From the NCBI GenBank assembly GCA_019188255.1, contig JAETXT010000004.1, positions 4,650,001-4,714,000 of the forward strand: a stretch of 64,000 bases of DNA. The letters run 5' to 3'. How positions within the stretch are numbered: the stretch's first letter is position 1; every line of letters starts with the position of its first letter. Positions 43,642 through 54,151 of this stretch are shown piece by piece. This stretch comes from Verticillium longisporum. Its lineage: Eukaryota > Ascomycota > Sordariomycetes > Glomerellales > Plectosphaerellaceae. The notes under the pieces were generated by a model, which was not told where the DNA came from, made no database searches, and saw only the letters and a program-made list of their open reading frames with translations. The position numbers and the translations under genes are program-made.

Positions 43642-44188
43642 TTATGAAGGAGCTCACGTCGAGGCCGGCACCTCCCGTCCGCAAGATCAACGAGACATTC
43701 ATGTTTGCCAAGACTCTTTGCGGAAAGGAAAGGCGACGTCGCCGGGGAGAAGCATTTCAATCAATACACTGGAGTTGTCACTGCTAGCCATGTACGTTGT
43801 AGACCGCTTCCACGCGGTCCTTGCTCGTCAAGTCGATCAAAGGAAACGACAATTTCCGACGAACTGCGTAGCGCTCCGTACGCTCAGTTTCGCCATGGTC
43901 TTCATGGATGGGAGCCAGAGCATCTTCACTTCGTCCACGGATATGTCCGCCTTGACTCCGGCCCGGACATCACTCCATTTGATCCACATGAGGTCAAATT
44001 ACTGGCGCGGTTTCATGCTGGAGTATTATGGCGTAATTGCATACCAATATATGTACATCATGCGCATCCTCACAATGGTCTGGTACGTTGCCAGGATCAG
44101 GTGAAAGCACCGTACGCAACCCGTCATCGACAGATTGATACTCAAGGAAGGCAAACAGACGAGCGGTAGTCAAATGTTGCCTTATGCT
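43642..44188. other. intergenic; overlapping small frames not supported
   Basis: Two overlapping plus-strand frames (43705-44169 and 43718-44104) have no recognisable domain, and neither has a splice partner. I leave them uncalled. Confidence 0.35.
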
Positions 44189-44219
44189 TCAGCTGATGAG
44201 GTAATTGAGGAGTACGCCA

Positions 44220-45486
44220 TCAGCTAGTCTTTTCTCTAGAATCACAACTCGGGTTGTCTGTGTCTTCGCCCTCGTCTTCATCCTCGTCCTTTTTCTCGTC
44301 TTCATCCTCGTCTTCGCTCTGGTCTTCGCTCTCGTCTTTTTCTCGTCTTCATCCTCGTCTTCGCTCTCGTCTTCGCTCTCGTCTTCGTCCTCCTCTTCGC
44401 TCTCGTCTTCATCCAGTCTGTCGTGTATGTACGGACCAACGTCTACTAGAGACCCCTGTTGCGAGCAGGCGTCTAGCCAATCATGGTTGACAAAGGAGAC
44501 GTTGGGGAACCGCGAGAAGACAGCTTGTGGGAGCTTGTTGTAAATCGCTGGTGAGGCCACAAAATGAGTAGTATCCGTCGAAATACTAGGTAATAATACC
44601 CCTCCAAGATGACCAACTTTTTCCACGAGCTGCGCCTGGGTCAGATAGGGGGACTTGTCGGCTATGACAATGCCACAGTTATACAAAGGCCTTCTGGGGT
44701 CGAATCGAGTAGCAGTCGTTTCTTCCTCACTCTCCTCACTCTCTTCCTCAACTTCTGCCTCACTCTTGCCTTCCATCTCTTTTTCGACCGCTTTCATCAA
44801 GAGAATGTCGAAACTACCGAGTAAGAAAGCGATATGACCACAGTATTCCATACGCTGTGCCTCACTCTCGCTCTCTCTCTCTTGCTCGACCGCTGTCAGC
44901 AAGAGAGAGCGGAACATACCAAATAATGCAGCGATAGTATCACTGTATTCCACACGCTGTGCCTCACTCTCTTCTTCACTTTCGTCCTCACCTTCCTGAC
45001 TCCCTTCCTCACTCTCTTCGTCACTCTCGTCCTCACTCTCTTCCTCTTCTTCACTCTCTCCTCTACTCTCTTGTTCACTCTCTTCTTCACTTTCTTCTTC
45101 ACTTTGTTCTGCACTCTCTTCTTCACTCTCTTCTTCACTCTCTTCTTCGCTCTCTTCTTCACCATCTTCTTTACTCTCTTCATCTTCCTCACACAGGACC
45201 CATCGTTCTTGAGAAAGGTGATATTCAAGGGGTCCAGAAAGTAGCCCGCCTGATATGAATCCTGAAGCCAGTCGAAGGAGACAACAGACCCTCCCTGCTG
45301 TTCTATCTCGAGGCTGGTATGATAAAGATCTCGATATAGATCCTTAGAGATGCACAAGACGGTAGCCGTCGCGAAGTCCCGTTTGTGGAACGTCCCACCT
45401 AAGCTTCGGATCACCCGTTTGACATCCTTGAGCGTCATTTCAGCGGGTAAGGGGTAGCTGATTGCAACGTTGAAGGTCTGCGTCAT
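44220..45486 (-). pseudogene. tandem-BRCT gene D with long acidic repeats, two frame breaks
   Basis: From ATG 45486, BRCT1 has FNVAISYPLPAEMTLKDVK, IRSLGGTFHKRD, ATVLCISKD and VSFDWLQDSYQAGYFLDP. Just after it, at a four-base C run (45229-45232), the coding sense moves to the next frame. That frame is open through about 70 residues of EEES-type repeats, a helix pair (TIAALFGMFRSLLLT and its near-copy HIAFLLGSFDILLMK) and BRCT2 (YNCGIVIADKSPYL, VGHLGGVLLPSIS, THFVASPA, VNHDWLDACSQQG). A second acidic tract follows; near 44337-44341 the sense moves again and then ends at 44220. Without the breaks the same purine-rich DNA reads as Lys/Arg repeats. It is the only one of the four BRCT genes with an acidic insert between the repeats. 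Confidence 0.75.
44250..45195 (-). repeat. purine-strand (GAAGAGAGT)-type low-complexity tracts
   Basis: Two blocks (about 44260-44415 and 44980-45195) of imperfect 9- to 12-bp purine units inside BRCT gene D. They code for acidic repeats in the native frame. Confidence 0.85.
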
Positions 45487-46106
45487 GGTGATATGGTGTG
45501 CTGTACGGGGCTGGATACGGTGTGGTTGCGTCGATCGCGTCTGAACGTGTGCCAGTTGTGTCTCAAGTGAGCCGTGCCCCGTCTCTTATACTGGTCTGCC
45601 ACCAAATAGGTGTGGATGCGTCATCTGGCCTGATCTACATGTCTGATTTCGCATGAAGAGCTCAGGGTTTGATGATTCATTTCTAAGAGGTCAATTCTCG
45701 GATTCCAGGTACGCGCCTGCTCGCTAGTCAGGGGACTTTGTCCTGTGTGTCCTCACAATCAACTTTGAATTCGAAGTAGCCTCTGTCACGTGGTGTTATG
45801 TTGTCGGAAGCGAACATTGGACACCGACAAATGGCAGTCGCGCGACCAGCATTCCATTCTGGCACTGAGGTGGGGCCGTCAGCCAGCCGGGATCGTCATC
45901 ACTTGTGATCGGCCAACACACGGTGTCACCATCATTGGTCATTGGTGTTTCATACAACTACGGGGAGTGGTGGAGTATTGCCACATCAGACTGTATTGGG
46001 AATCATAGTGTACATACGCCATAGAACTCCAAAAACTCCTCGTGGTCAAGTGGCCCACCACTGAAACGTACAGATACAACAAGCGCCAAGCTTGCGCAAG
46101 AGGAAG

Positions 46107-46884
46107 TTACACCTGAAAGCAGCGGTTCGCCAACGAAAGCAGGGCTTGTTTCCGACGTGATGACTCGGTCCCGTGTGCTGCCGTCTCGGCGGCTTGAGCG
46201 TAAGACATGCCCATGGCAGGGAAGATCTCAGGCTGCTGCTCACATGTCGTGCCTAGCATGTCGCCTTCCAGAAACATAGATGGGAACACTGTGTCTCCCA
46301 TGTTGACAAAGTCGTAGTCGCTGAACATGGGAGCAGCCTCATCCGTATCCTTCCCGCTGCTATCACTGGACAACGGGCCACTGGACGACGAGCTGCTTGC
46401 CAACATGGTGGCCAGCGGCGCCTGAGGCGACACAGACAGCTCTCCGTCCAGGCTCGAATAGGACTCCGCACCGTCGCTCGAGCTGCCCGAGAGACAGGTA
46501 AAGTAGGACGACGGGGGATCCAACTGCCTTGACGACCAAGTCAGCCGCGTTGGCTGCGTCGCCCGCGTCAGTCGAACCGGTCAAGTCAGCCGAAGCGGCC
46601 ACCGCAGGCGGGCTGCTAGGTGCTGGCGTTATGGCGTGCCTGGCTGCGACCGTCTCAAAGTTGTCGGGCCCCAAGATGGTCTCTTGCGGGACAGGGGACG
46701 CCGTCAAGCTTCGGATGAGACCATGCTGTGACTCGTAGGCCTCGAGCTGGCCATCGTGGCCGATGACCAGCACCGCCACTTTGGCTTTGTAGTAGCGGTA
46801 GAACGTGTCCGACTTTTTGAAGATGCCGGTCTTTCGGTTTTCGAACCCTTTGCGAAAGTCTTTGTTGCTCTTCCCGCGCGTCAT
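46107..46884 (-). CDS. MADS-box-like protein (copy 2)
   Basis: ATG 46884. The N-terminal 60 residues have the MADS-like core FENRKTGIFKKSDTFYRYYKAKVAVLVIGHDGQLEAYES: a basic stretch, KK, helix, then a hydrophobic strand. Then comes an Ala/Pro/Ser-rich linker, and from about 46535 the sense continues in another frame with a Ser/Asp-rich, acidic, activation-like region (SDYDFVNMGDTVFPSMFLEGD) to a stop at 46107. A 79-nt intron with a weak GTGGCC donor, GGCTGACTT branch and GGCAG acceptor would fit the phase; a single extra base is the alternative. The layout (MADS-like head, acidic tail) suggests a transcription regulator, by inference. Confidence 0.5.
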
Positions 46885-47471
46885 GGTGGAGGAACTGGCC
46901 TCGTAGACAATCCACCGGGGTGACGCTCAGTCGTGGACAATCAATAGCAGAACCTGGCTTGAAAGAACGCAGATTGCTGCGAGCCGCTTCTGCGCTTTGG
47001 CTTCTTTGGACTTTTGCCTTTTGCCTTTGCTATTTGCCTTGTGCCTTGTGACACAGGGACAAAGGGAACGAGGGAGGGTCGTTGAATTTATGCCGCCTGC
47101 GGTGATGCCGTCGGCAGCATTGCAAGTGTTCCGTGGGCCTACGCTGTGTGGTTCTATTTTCGTGGAGCCTCCTCGACTTGGGGCGACTGTGGCCCGGCGT
47201 CTAGAAAGCAACGCCGCCGCACGGCCCGGTTGGTGTTCAGGTCCGGTCTCCGTCTTTTGCAATCTCAGATCCAGCCGCCGAAGCAGGTCCGCCGAAACAG
47301 GTGAGTGGGGCTACGGGCGCGGCAACACGGCGTTTCGCATGGGGGGACCAATATCCTTCAAGCCATCATCAATTGGATGTATATCCAGGGTGACCTCAAA
47401 GGAAGGTGCGCAGATCATCCATGGGCGCGGCCTTCATCAGATTGCATTACTAACAGATGCACACGAGCAGT

Positions 47472-48113
47472 TTTGGCTTTTTTTGGCAGCGTCATCCTCT
47501 GGACCCTCCAGACACAGCTAGCCTTGCAGATTATTGCGAACCGGCTGGGCTTAATCATGGCTGACAAGAGGAGAGTCAAGTACTTGAAATTGTCTCTCCT
47601 CGTTGCTGTAGGCTTTGTTAACATTGCAGTTGCCTGCATATGGATACCTGCCCGCCTTACTCAATCCGAACAAATGCTGCACATCAACGAGATCTGGGAC
47701 CGCGTCGAGAAGGTGATCTATCTCTTGATGGACCTCGCTCTAAATGCAGCCTTTCTCCATAAGGTCCGACGCGAACTGATAGCCGAAGGCCTGACGAAAT
47801 ATAAGCGGCTCTTCAACTTCAATGCCAGTGTGGTTGTTATCTCTCTATCCATGGACGTATGTACCGTCATAAATCTCCCCGTATTACGGTATGCAAGGCT
47901 AACTTCCGATTGAAGATCCTCATCATCGTCATGATGTCGTTTCCGAACCCTTTCCTCTACGCCCAATTCCATCCAGTTGCCTATAGTGTCAAGCTTATCA
48001 TCGAAATCACCATGGCCAATCTAATTACGAAGATTGTCCGGGAGCAGAACGAGCTCAATAGTTACCACACTACCAACAATACCAACAGCACCAGGGCCGC
48101 TGATACTTTCTAA
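47472..48113 (+). CDS. fungal integral membrane protein (C-terminal part)
   Basis: An exon from 47472 (after a TTACTAACAG branch site and a GAGCAG acceptor) to 47856, an intron 47857-47915 (GTATGT, GGCTAAC, GAAG; phase 0), then an exon to 48113. The protein has about four hydrophobic helices. Its landmarks, RLGLIMADKRRVKYLK, IWIPARL, WDRVEKVIYLLMDLALNAAF, LTKYKRLFNFN and FLYAQFHPVAYSVKLIIEITMANLI, match a well-known uncharacterised fungal integral-membrane family. The N-terminal helices should lie upstream, where a strong donor (CAG|GTGAGT near 47300) and another GC-rich frame exist, but I could not resolve the 5' exons. Plasma membrane is likely; role unknown. Confidence 0.6.
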
Positions 48114-48114
48114 G

Positions 48115-48560
48115 ACCTTACCATCCGATCATCGCCTATCTTTGTTCGTGGTATTGTGTGCCCTGGGGTGAGAGCTTTCTTCAGTAGAGAGTGCCGCATT
48201 ATGCGGACATCTCCACGACTCACGTACCGTCTGATGAAACCCAGATACTGAGATGGTGGAAATTCCGGTGTGAGAAAGACGTACCGGTAGGGGTAAGGAC
48301 TTGTGACCAGGCAGCTCATGAGCCGCTTCTCGGTCAATGCAGTATCAATCCCCATGGCGGTTGGCATACAAACTAGTATCGATAGCTTGACAAAATGCCA
48401 CTTGAGCTTCGTTCCTTAAGGCTCTTAGAGGACGGACGAGGGGGTATATTTATGGCAATTGATAGGGGCGCATCCGCCTGAGGGACGCGCCAGGTTTACG
48501 GCCTCTGATTCGTCAGCCACTTTTTGTTAGTGCAGGCAGAATTCTGCCGACTACGGCAGG
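48115..48560. other. intergenic, nothing seen
   Basis: About 445 bp between convergent genes. Short frames only, no element or RNA recognised. Confidence 0.4.
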
Positions 48561-49652
48561 CTATAGGGGCGACTGTTGCAAAACCCCGAAATCACTCCAA
48601 AAGTGCCAAATCGGGTTAGCAGCATCGTGGCTTGGTCCTGCAGTACATCGCTCTTTGTACCTCCGCTTGATTTTCCTGAATTTTGGGCATAGCACCGAAT
48701 ATGTTGTGATAGCCGCGAGTCCGCTGCGAACCAGCAGATTACATTTCAACCTCTTCAAAGAAAGGTGCAGCATCATGTGGGAGTGGGATTTGAAACCGCA
48801 CTGCCCAGTTTCCCTTGTTTTCCTAGTCCTCCTCCCCATCCTCCTCCTCTTCGTCCGGTTGATTGAGCTGCTGAACAAGGAGTCAGTACACGAACTTGCA
48901 TCTGACGACCTGACCATGCTCACAATCCAGAGCCGAGCAGCGTCAGCGATTGTCTCCAGCGCTATAAGCTTGCTTTCCTCGAAGCTCCTCGAAGCTACTT
49001 CGCCAAACGAAGCCAAGGCAGGAGCTGGTCGTGGAGTACCAGGAGAGACGGCACCACTGCCGCAAGCTCGTAATTGTTGTGCTGCTCGCTGCGCAGCAGC
49101 ACGCCAGGCCTCGTCCGGTTCGTCGTGCGCGCCGCTGAGCTGCCGGTTCAGGTCCCAAAAGGCACGCACGGCAGCAAGAGCCACATCAGGGACCTAGATA
49201 CGCAGCTTGGTTAGTGGCCTGCTACCTGATAGAACGCAGAAATGTCTTACCGGCCTGCATGTGTGGCCGTTCTTTGCGCAGTCCCAGCACGCAGCACCCG
49301 TATCTGCGCCGTGGATGTCAGCGTACGAGGTGTATAGCCTCGGAAATTCAAACGTACTGTTTTGAGAGGCGCATTCATGGCCAGGAGCCTTGTTGGCGCG
49401 GGCGACGCACTGCCGGCATGGAAAGTCACGGACTGAGCCGCGGGGAGGAACCTTCTTCATCTGTTTCTTCTTGTACTCGGATGGGCAAGTCAGCATCCGT
49501 GGCTTCGCAAGAGGTCTTGCTGATCGTATGGTAATCCTGGCAGCGGGTTGACGGACGCTGGGTTGAATCAACCTTCTCCTCCTCTGCACCTCAGCGTTCC
49601 GGCCGAGAGAGCCGCCAGTCTCGCTAACGATATCGGGATTGACCGTGGGCAT
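48561..49652 (-). CDS. Cys-rich (two CxxC-H-C clusters) protein
   Basis: Exon 1 from ATG 49652 (the frame is open upstream to 49781, so an earlier exon is possible) to 49251; intron 49194-49250 (GTAAGA, CCACTAACC branch, CTAG; phase 0); exon 2 to 48561. Exon 1 has two similar clusters, RDFPCRQCVARANKAPGHEC and AACWDCAKNGHTCRP, each C-x2-C...GH-x-C, which probably bind zinc. After the splice comes a helical region (VALAAVRAFWDLNRQL, then ESKLIALETIADAARLW) and a basic end whose last 60 residues may be intronic or 3' sequence. This arrangement is common in Hypocreales proteins of unknown function. Confidence 0.5.
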
Positions 49653-50467
49653 GACGCCGTTGTTGACTATGAGCTTTCCCACGGACGTGACGGTATGAGA
49701 GGGAAGGTGGAATGACGTTTGGAAGGGATCTAGGGTTCTGTAAGTACTGGTCCTACCCCTTGTTTGGTCGGCTTCCACCAATGATCAACGTGACGCTAAG
49801 CTTTTCCGGGCAAGTCACCGCTGCGGGCCAGTCGCAATACCGCTGCGGATTAGTGCGGATGCCCATCGTGCACCGCCCCCTTTTTCTGTTTTCAGAATTC
49901 AGAATTTCACCCACCCCCATTGCGACTTCTCCCGCTCCAAAAATGGCACGTCCTCCCAGCTCAATCGATAAACATCGTGACTATGTCACTCATCTTTACC
50001 TCAACGGTGTCTCGCGACGCAGGATTCAGTATAAACTTAGGAAGCATCATCATGTCACCGTCAATCTTAGCACAATCTCTCGCCGAATCGGGATCTCCCA
50101 CGCCAGCAAGCTCGTACCAAAGAAAGCCCAGAGCTGATAGAGGCTACCCGCGACCTGATATTCCGCGTTGGGCTCAGTGAAAAGCAGACATTGAGCGTTC
50201 TACAGCGACAGGGCTGGCCGATCACCAAAGAAGGTCTGAAGCGTATAAGGCTTCACCCAGACCGCCGCTGGGTACGTAGGATCAATAGCGACGAAGAACG
50301 TCTTGCGCTGCTGGAGAAGACAGAGCAAGTCATCATCGAAATGACACAACGATCTAATGCCATTTCCGGATATGGTAAAAGCCTTCTTCAGCCATATCTT
50401 CGTCAGCAAAAGCAGCTCTGGGTACCACGAGACCCTCTCTTTGCGATGTACAAGATCATGTTCCCAA

Positions 50468-50482
50468 ATGAGGTCGATATCC
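50468..50482 (+). repeat. LINE target-site duplication, left copy
   Basis: ATGAGGTCGATATCC, identical to 52584-52598. Confidence 0.9.
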
Positions 50483-52583
50483 CCAGGGCTCCCCAGCGTC
50501 ACCAATACTCTTCCTTCTATAGACGGAGCCGATCCATAAAATGGGACCCCCAGGTAACAGATTCGGATATGCCGACGACTGCGGCACCCTGTGCGTCGGC
50601 AAGACAATCAAAGACACTGCCAAAGCAGCCCAAAGCCTTCTAACTGCCACTCTCGCCTGGGGGCCCAGAACGGAGTAAAATTCGACCCAGACAAAACAGA
50701 GATCATTCACTTCTCACGGGCGCACCGCGCGCCCCAGATAGCCATTAGCCATGGAGACAGAAATATCCTCCCTAGCACTACCCTCAGGTGGCTAGGTATT
50801 TGGCTTGACCTAAAACTCGGCTTTAAACAGCACGTCGAAATCAGGACGGCTAAGGCCCGTTCCGCGGCTGGCCACATCCGCGGCCTTAATAGGGTATATA
50901 GGCGCGCCCCCTGCCGCGATGCGCAAAGCAGTTCACACAATCGTACTACCGAAGGCCCTATTCGGCACGGAAATCAGGTACCCGGGCCCAACACGACCCG
51001 GCAAGCAAAGGGTTAACGGCACGTTCCCCCGCGTCAGAAACGGCCTACAAGACACTATAGGGAAACTTCAAGTCGCCATCAACTCGGCCATCAGAGGGGC
51101 CCTCCCGGTGTGGAAGACGACCCCTATCGAGGCCATGCTCAGAGAGTCAAGTACCCCTCCAATCCAACTACTCCTGGACATGGCACGCACAAGGCATGCC
51201 CTGAGACTCGGCACACTCGACAAAGGGCACCCCCTAGTACCTAGGATCCTTAACTATACAGCACGCAGAAACCGTGGAAACGCAGTCAGACCGACCATTC
51301 TGACAGAGGCCGCTACCAGCGTGCCACTATTCCCAAGGCCGATTCTTTGCCCCCGCATACATGCGACCCCCTACGCAAGCTACTAAAGAGGAGGCTACTA
51401 AGGCGTTTAACACTTGGACGGCACGGCTACCCCTGACGCACCTCCTCGTCTTCACAGATGGCTCACAGATAGGCCGTAAAACAGGATACGGGTACGCAGT
51501 ATACCAAGGGCCTAGCCACGACTCTATACGCGCCGGCTGCCGCCCGCTACCCCATGCAGGAGTCTTCGACGCAGAAGCGGAGGGAGCAAGGGCAGGCCTC
51601 GTGGCCTGCCTCCAGAACTGCATACAGGAAGACACGTCTGCCATAACAGTCTGCCTAAACAACACCTCTGTCATCTGGTGCCTGAACGGCACCCCCGGTC
51701 ACCTCACAAGAAGCTATCCTCGACTTCAGAGCCTACGTCAGGAAACACCATATCCCTATAGACTGCCGATGGTCCCCGGGGCATATGAACATCATGGGCA
51801 ATGAAATGGCCGACCAGCTTGCGAAGAGGGGCGCCAGCAAAAGACCGCATTTTGATCCCCAGCCCACTTTCAGTCACGTCCGCAGGCTGCTCCGTAAGGA
51901 ACACCGCCAAGCCTACGAACAGTGGTGGCTTCATAACATGCCTACAGGATATGCCGGCCTCAAACTTGAAGCGCCCCTTAAACCCACTGCCGAAATAGAG
52001 ACACTCACGAGGAGGGAACTCCACTGGGTCATCGCCGCAAGGACTGGCCACGGCGACTTCGAGAAGTACCATAGACGCTTCAACCACGAAGACGCCAAGA
52101 TGACCTGCTCATGCGGTGCCTACAAGACACCAGCACACCCTCTGTTCTGCAGGAAGGCTAATAAAAACCCCCTTGGTTGGGACACAACCAATACGTCGAC
52201 GCAATGTTAGGCCTAGGCTGGCCCAGCTTCGTCAAACAGATCAACCATTCCTCCTTCTTCGACACGACCTGTACTAGATACCGAGAACGAGAACTACCTA
52301 CACAGGGACACCACACCAGCGAAGCGGAACCCTACCCAACGTCGACCTCTAAGCCCCGAAGCACCGTCTAGCACGGCCTTAGGATTCACCTAGACCCCGT
52401 CAGAGCGACCCCAAGAGACCTGTTCTCTAGAGCCGTTTGTAGCTCACTGAGACCTCATCCCCACTACAAGATCATCTCGCCCCTCCCTCTCAATCTAAGA
52501 ACTGCGTGGGCAGCCGGTGCGAGCGCCTTTTGCCTTATATAGGATCCCCCGGCGTTAAATAATATTACATTACATTACATTAC
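50483..52583 (+). mobile_element. 5'-truncated Tad-like LINE (non-LTR retrotransposon)
   Basis: Inserted in the transposon above and flanked by a perfect 15-bp target-site duplication. It starts inside the reverse transcriptase at the QGSPASPILFLL block, with a TAG where Tyr is expected. FGYADDCGTL (catalytic YADD), NGVKFDPDKTEIIHF and the thumb (STTLRWLGIWLDLKLGFKQH) follow in shifted frames. Then come an RNase H domain with TDGSQIGRKTGYGYAVY, FDAEAEGA, a third acidic site replaced by Asn (VCLNNTSVI) and WSPGHMNIMGNEMADQLAK, and a C-terminal CSC...H...C knuckle near 52106-52150. It ends in a (TTACA)n tail at 52560-52583. It is dead: several frameshifts and stops. RNase H plus a terminal knuckle are typical of Tad1/I-type elements. 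Confidence 0.85.
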
Positions 52584-52598
52584 ATGAGGTCGATATCC
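52584..52598 (+). repeat. LINE target-site duplication, right copy
   Basis: ATGAGGTCGATATCC directly follows the TTACA tail. The transposon's coding sense continues from it. Confidence 0.9.
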
Positions 52599-52951
52599 GG
52601 AAAAGGATTTTTCGGCGGAAGAAGGGACAGTTCCTTGTGCCAGGGCCAAATTATCAATGGTGCATTGACGGCCATGACAAGCTCAAGGCGTATAGTTTCG
52701 AGATATACGCCGCAATCGACGCTTACTCACGCAACATCATCTAGTTCTATGTCGGTCATTCTGCTTCAACTACTTTGAGCGTCCTAAAGCAGTATTTAAC
52801 CCCGTGTAACGCCTATGGCTTCCGGCCATGGTATCTGCAGGCAGACAAAGGCAGCGAAACGCCACTGATCGCAGCAGCCCATTGGAACTTTGCTATGGCC
52901 GCAGATGGGCGTGTGGAGTAGAATAGACAGGTTTTCCAGCAAGGGAAGCGC

Positions 52952-53137
52952 CTAAAGGACTCGTACAAGGCAGCCCCAAGTACGAAGAATATCATAGTGC
53001 CGCCCCCTCCAGCATACCTGCACGTAGACCCGAGCGCCATACTTCTTGCTTATCTTGTGCAATTGCGCGGCGCCTCTCTTGCAGGATTTGTCGAAGTTCT
53101 CCTTGGTTCGATCGCGTTGCTTGGGCAGACTAGCCAT
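52952..53137 (-). CDS. MADS-box-like small protein (copy 3)
   Basis: 61 aa from ATG 53137: a basic arm (KQRDRTKENFDKSCKRG), helix (AAQLHKISKKYGARV) and strand (YVQVCWRGRHYD). The pattern matches the small MADS-like proteins at 24425 and 46107 in this window. The 3' end runs into the remnant of the DDE transposon on the other strand (up to about 52995), so the last ten or so residues probably come from transposon DNA and the gene may be truncated. Confidence 0.45.
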   Translation of the reverse strand: MASLPKQRDRTKENFDKSCKRGAAQLHKISKKYGARVYVQVCWRGRHYDILRTWGCLVRVL

Positions 53138-53388
53138 GGTGATGGTTGTGGATGGGAGAATGACTGTGGAAGGAAATAAGGGTGGATGCCACGGATTTAA
53201 GGGCGCCCTAGATGGCCCGAAACTGGGCCTAGCCGGTTCGTTCAGCACCAGAAATAGGCCGACTTCCAGGTCGAAACGGGACATTAGGGGAGACTGTGCC
53301 CTGCTTCGCTGTAGTACCTAGGACCCACCATACGCCAGTGCACGGGGCAATGGTCCCTAGGAAGCTCCCATCCACTTAGGTAGTCTGA

Positions 53389-54010
53389 ATGACGAGTCGA
53401 GGCACATTGCAGCATCTCGTCAAAGATGGAAAAGAACTGTTCTATTGGCGCGATCCCTTGCCAGCAAGATTTCTGGTCAGCCCACTTCCGGTTGCCAGGC
53501 CCAAATTGTCCCTGATCCGAAATCGTCCCCTGCTGGCGCGAATCCTTACCACCGTGGTTTCCAGCCGGCGCAGCTTGTTCTGGCCACCAAAGACGGTGGT
53601 CGCGATTGGCCGCCATCACGGCCCCCAGCCAGCACAACTCCTGGCCAGCACAGCTTCCAGCCAGCGTAACGTCAGGCTACCAAAGGACGATATCCGAAAT
53701 CGTCCTTGGTGGCACGAATTCTGGCCAACACGATCCCTCGCCACCACAGTTTCTGGCCAGCGCAGCTTCCAGCCAGCACAGCTTCCGGCCACCAAGGCGG
53801 ATATCCCGAAATCGTCCCTTGGTGGCACGAATTCTGGCCAACACGATCCCTCGCCACACAGTTTCTGGCCAGCGCAGCTTCCAGCCAGCACAGCTTCCGG
53901 CCACCAAGGCGGATATCCACGGATTCCGGCCAGCACAGCGTCCCGACGATATGCAAAACCGTCCTCTCGTAGCACGAATCCTGTCTAGCGCAGTCTCTTG
54001 CCGCCAAGGA
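53389..54010. repeat. GGCCAGCACAGC-type repeat block with a 113-bp tandem duplication
   Basis: Rich in dispersed copies of CTTCCAGCCAGCACAGC and TTCTGGCCAGCGCAGC. Within it 53706-53818 is repeated at 53819-53928 with few changes. Frames are open on both strands because of the repeat periodicity, so none is called. A TATAAAGGG follows at 54048. Confidence 0.8.
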
Positions 54011-54151
54011 TAATGGCCGGACTCGTCTTTCTAGGCACCCGGCGCCTATAAAGGGCAGACCCGTCTCGGTTCAATTTGTGCGATGTCCTTCTAAACGCGA
54101 CGGCGCCGGTAGCCAGAAGATGGCGTAGCCTACGCCTTGTTATCGTCATGT

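Larger units (their letters stand above)
49945..52995 (+). mobile_element. decayed DDE/integrase-core transposon, split by a LINE
   Basis: The 5' part (49945-50482) codes for an HTH-like head (SIDKHRDYVTHLYLNGVSRRRIQYKL) and a continuation after a one-base frame change (VLQRQGWPITKEGLKRIRLH, then helices). The 3' part (52584-52995) resumes in the same sense with NYQWCIDGHDKLK, AAIDAYSRNII and GFRPWYLQADKGSE, the first two Asp-containing motifs of an rve-like DDE domain common in fungal genomes. Two TAG stops at positions expected to be Trp and Tyr show decay. The end of the DDE domain, including the catalytic Glu, is missing. I found no terminal inverted repeats, so the ends are approximate. 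Confidence 0.65.

Noticed and set aside
43705..44169. Two overlapping plus-strand frames between the acetyltransferase relic and BRCT gene D
   Set aside because: Neither shows a domain or splice partner.
44205..45258. Plus-strand Ser/Leu/His-rich frames opposite BRCT gene D
   Set aside because: They are the reverse reading of the purine repeats coding for the acidic tracts of gene D.
53445..53988. Long open frames on both strands (up to 199 codons) in the repeat block
   Set aside because: The frames are produced by repeat periodicity and GC content; the peptides are repetitive and no start, intron or domain supports them.
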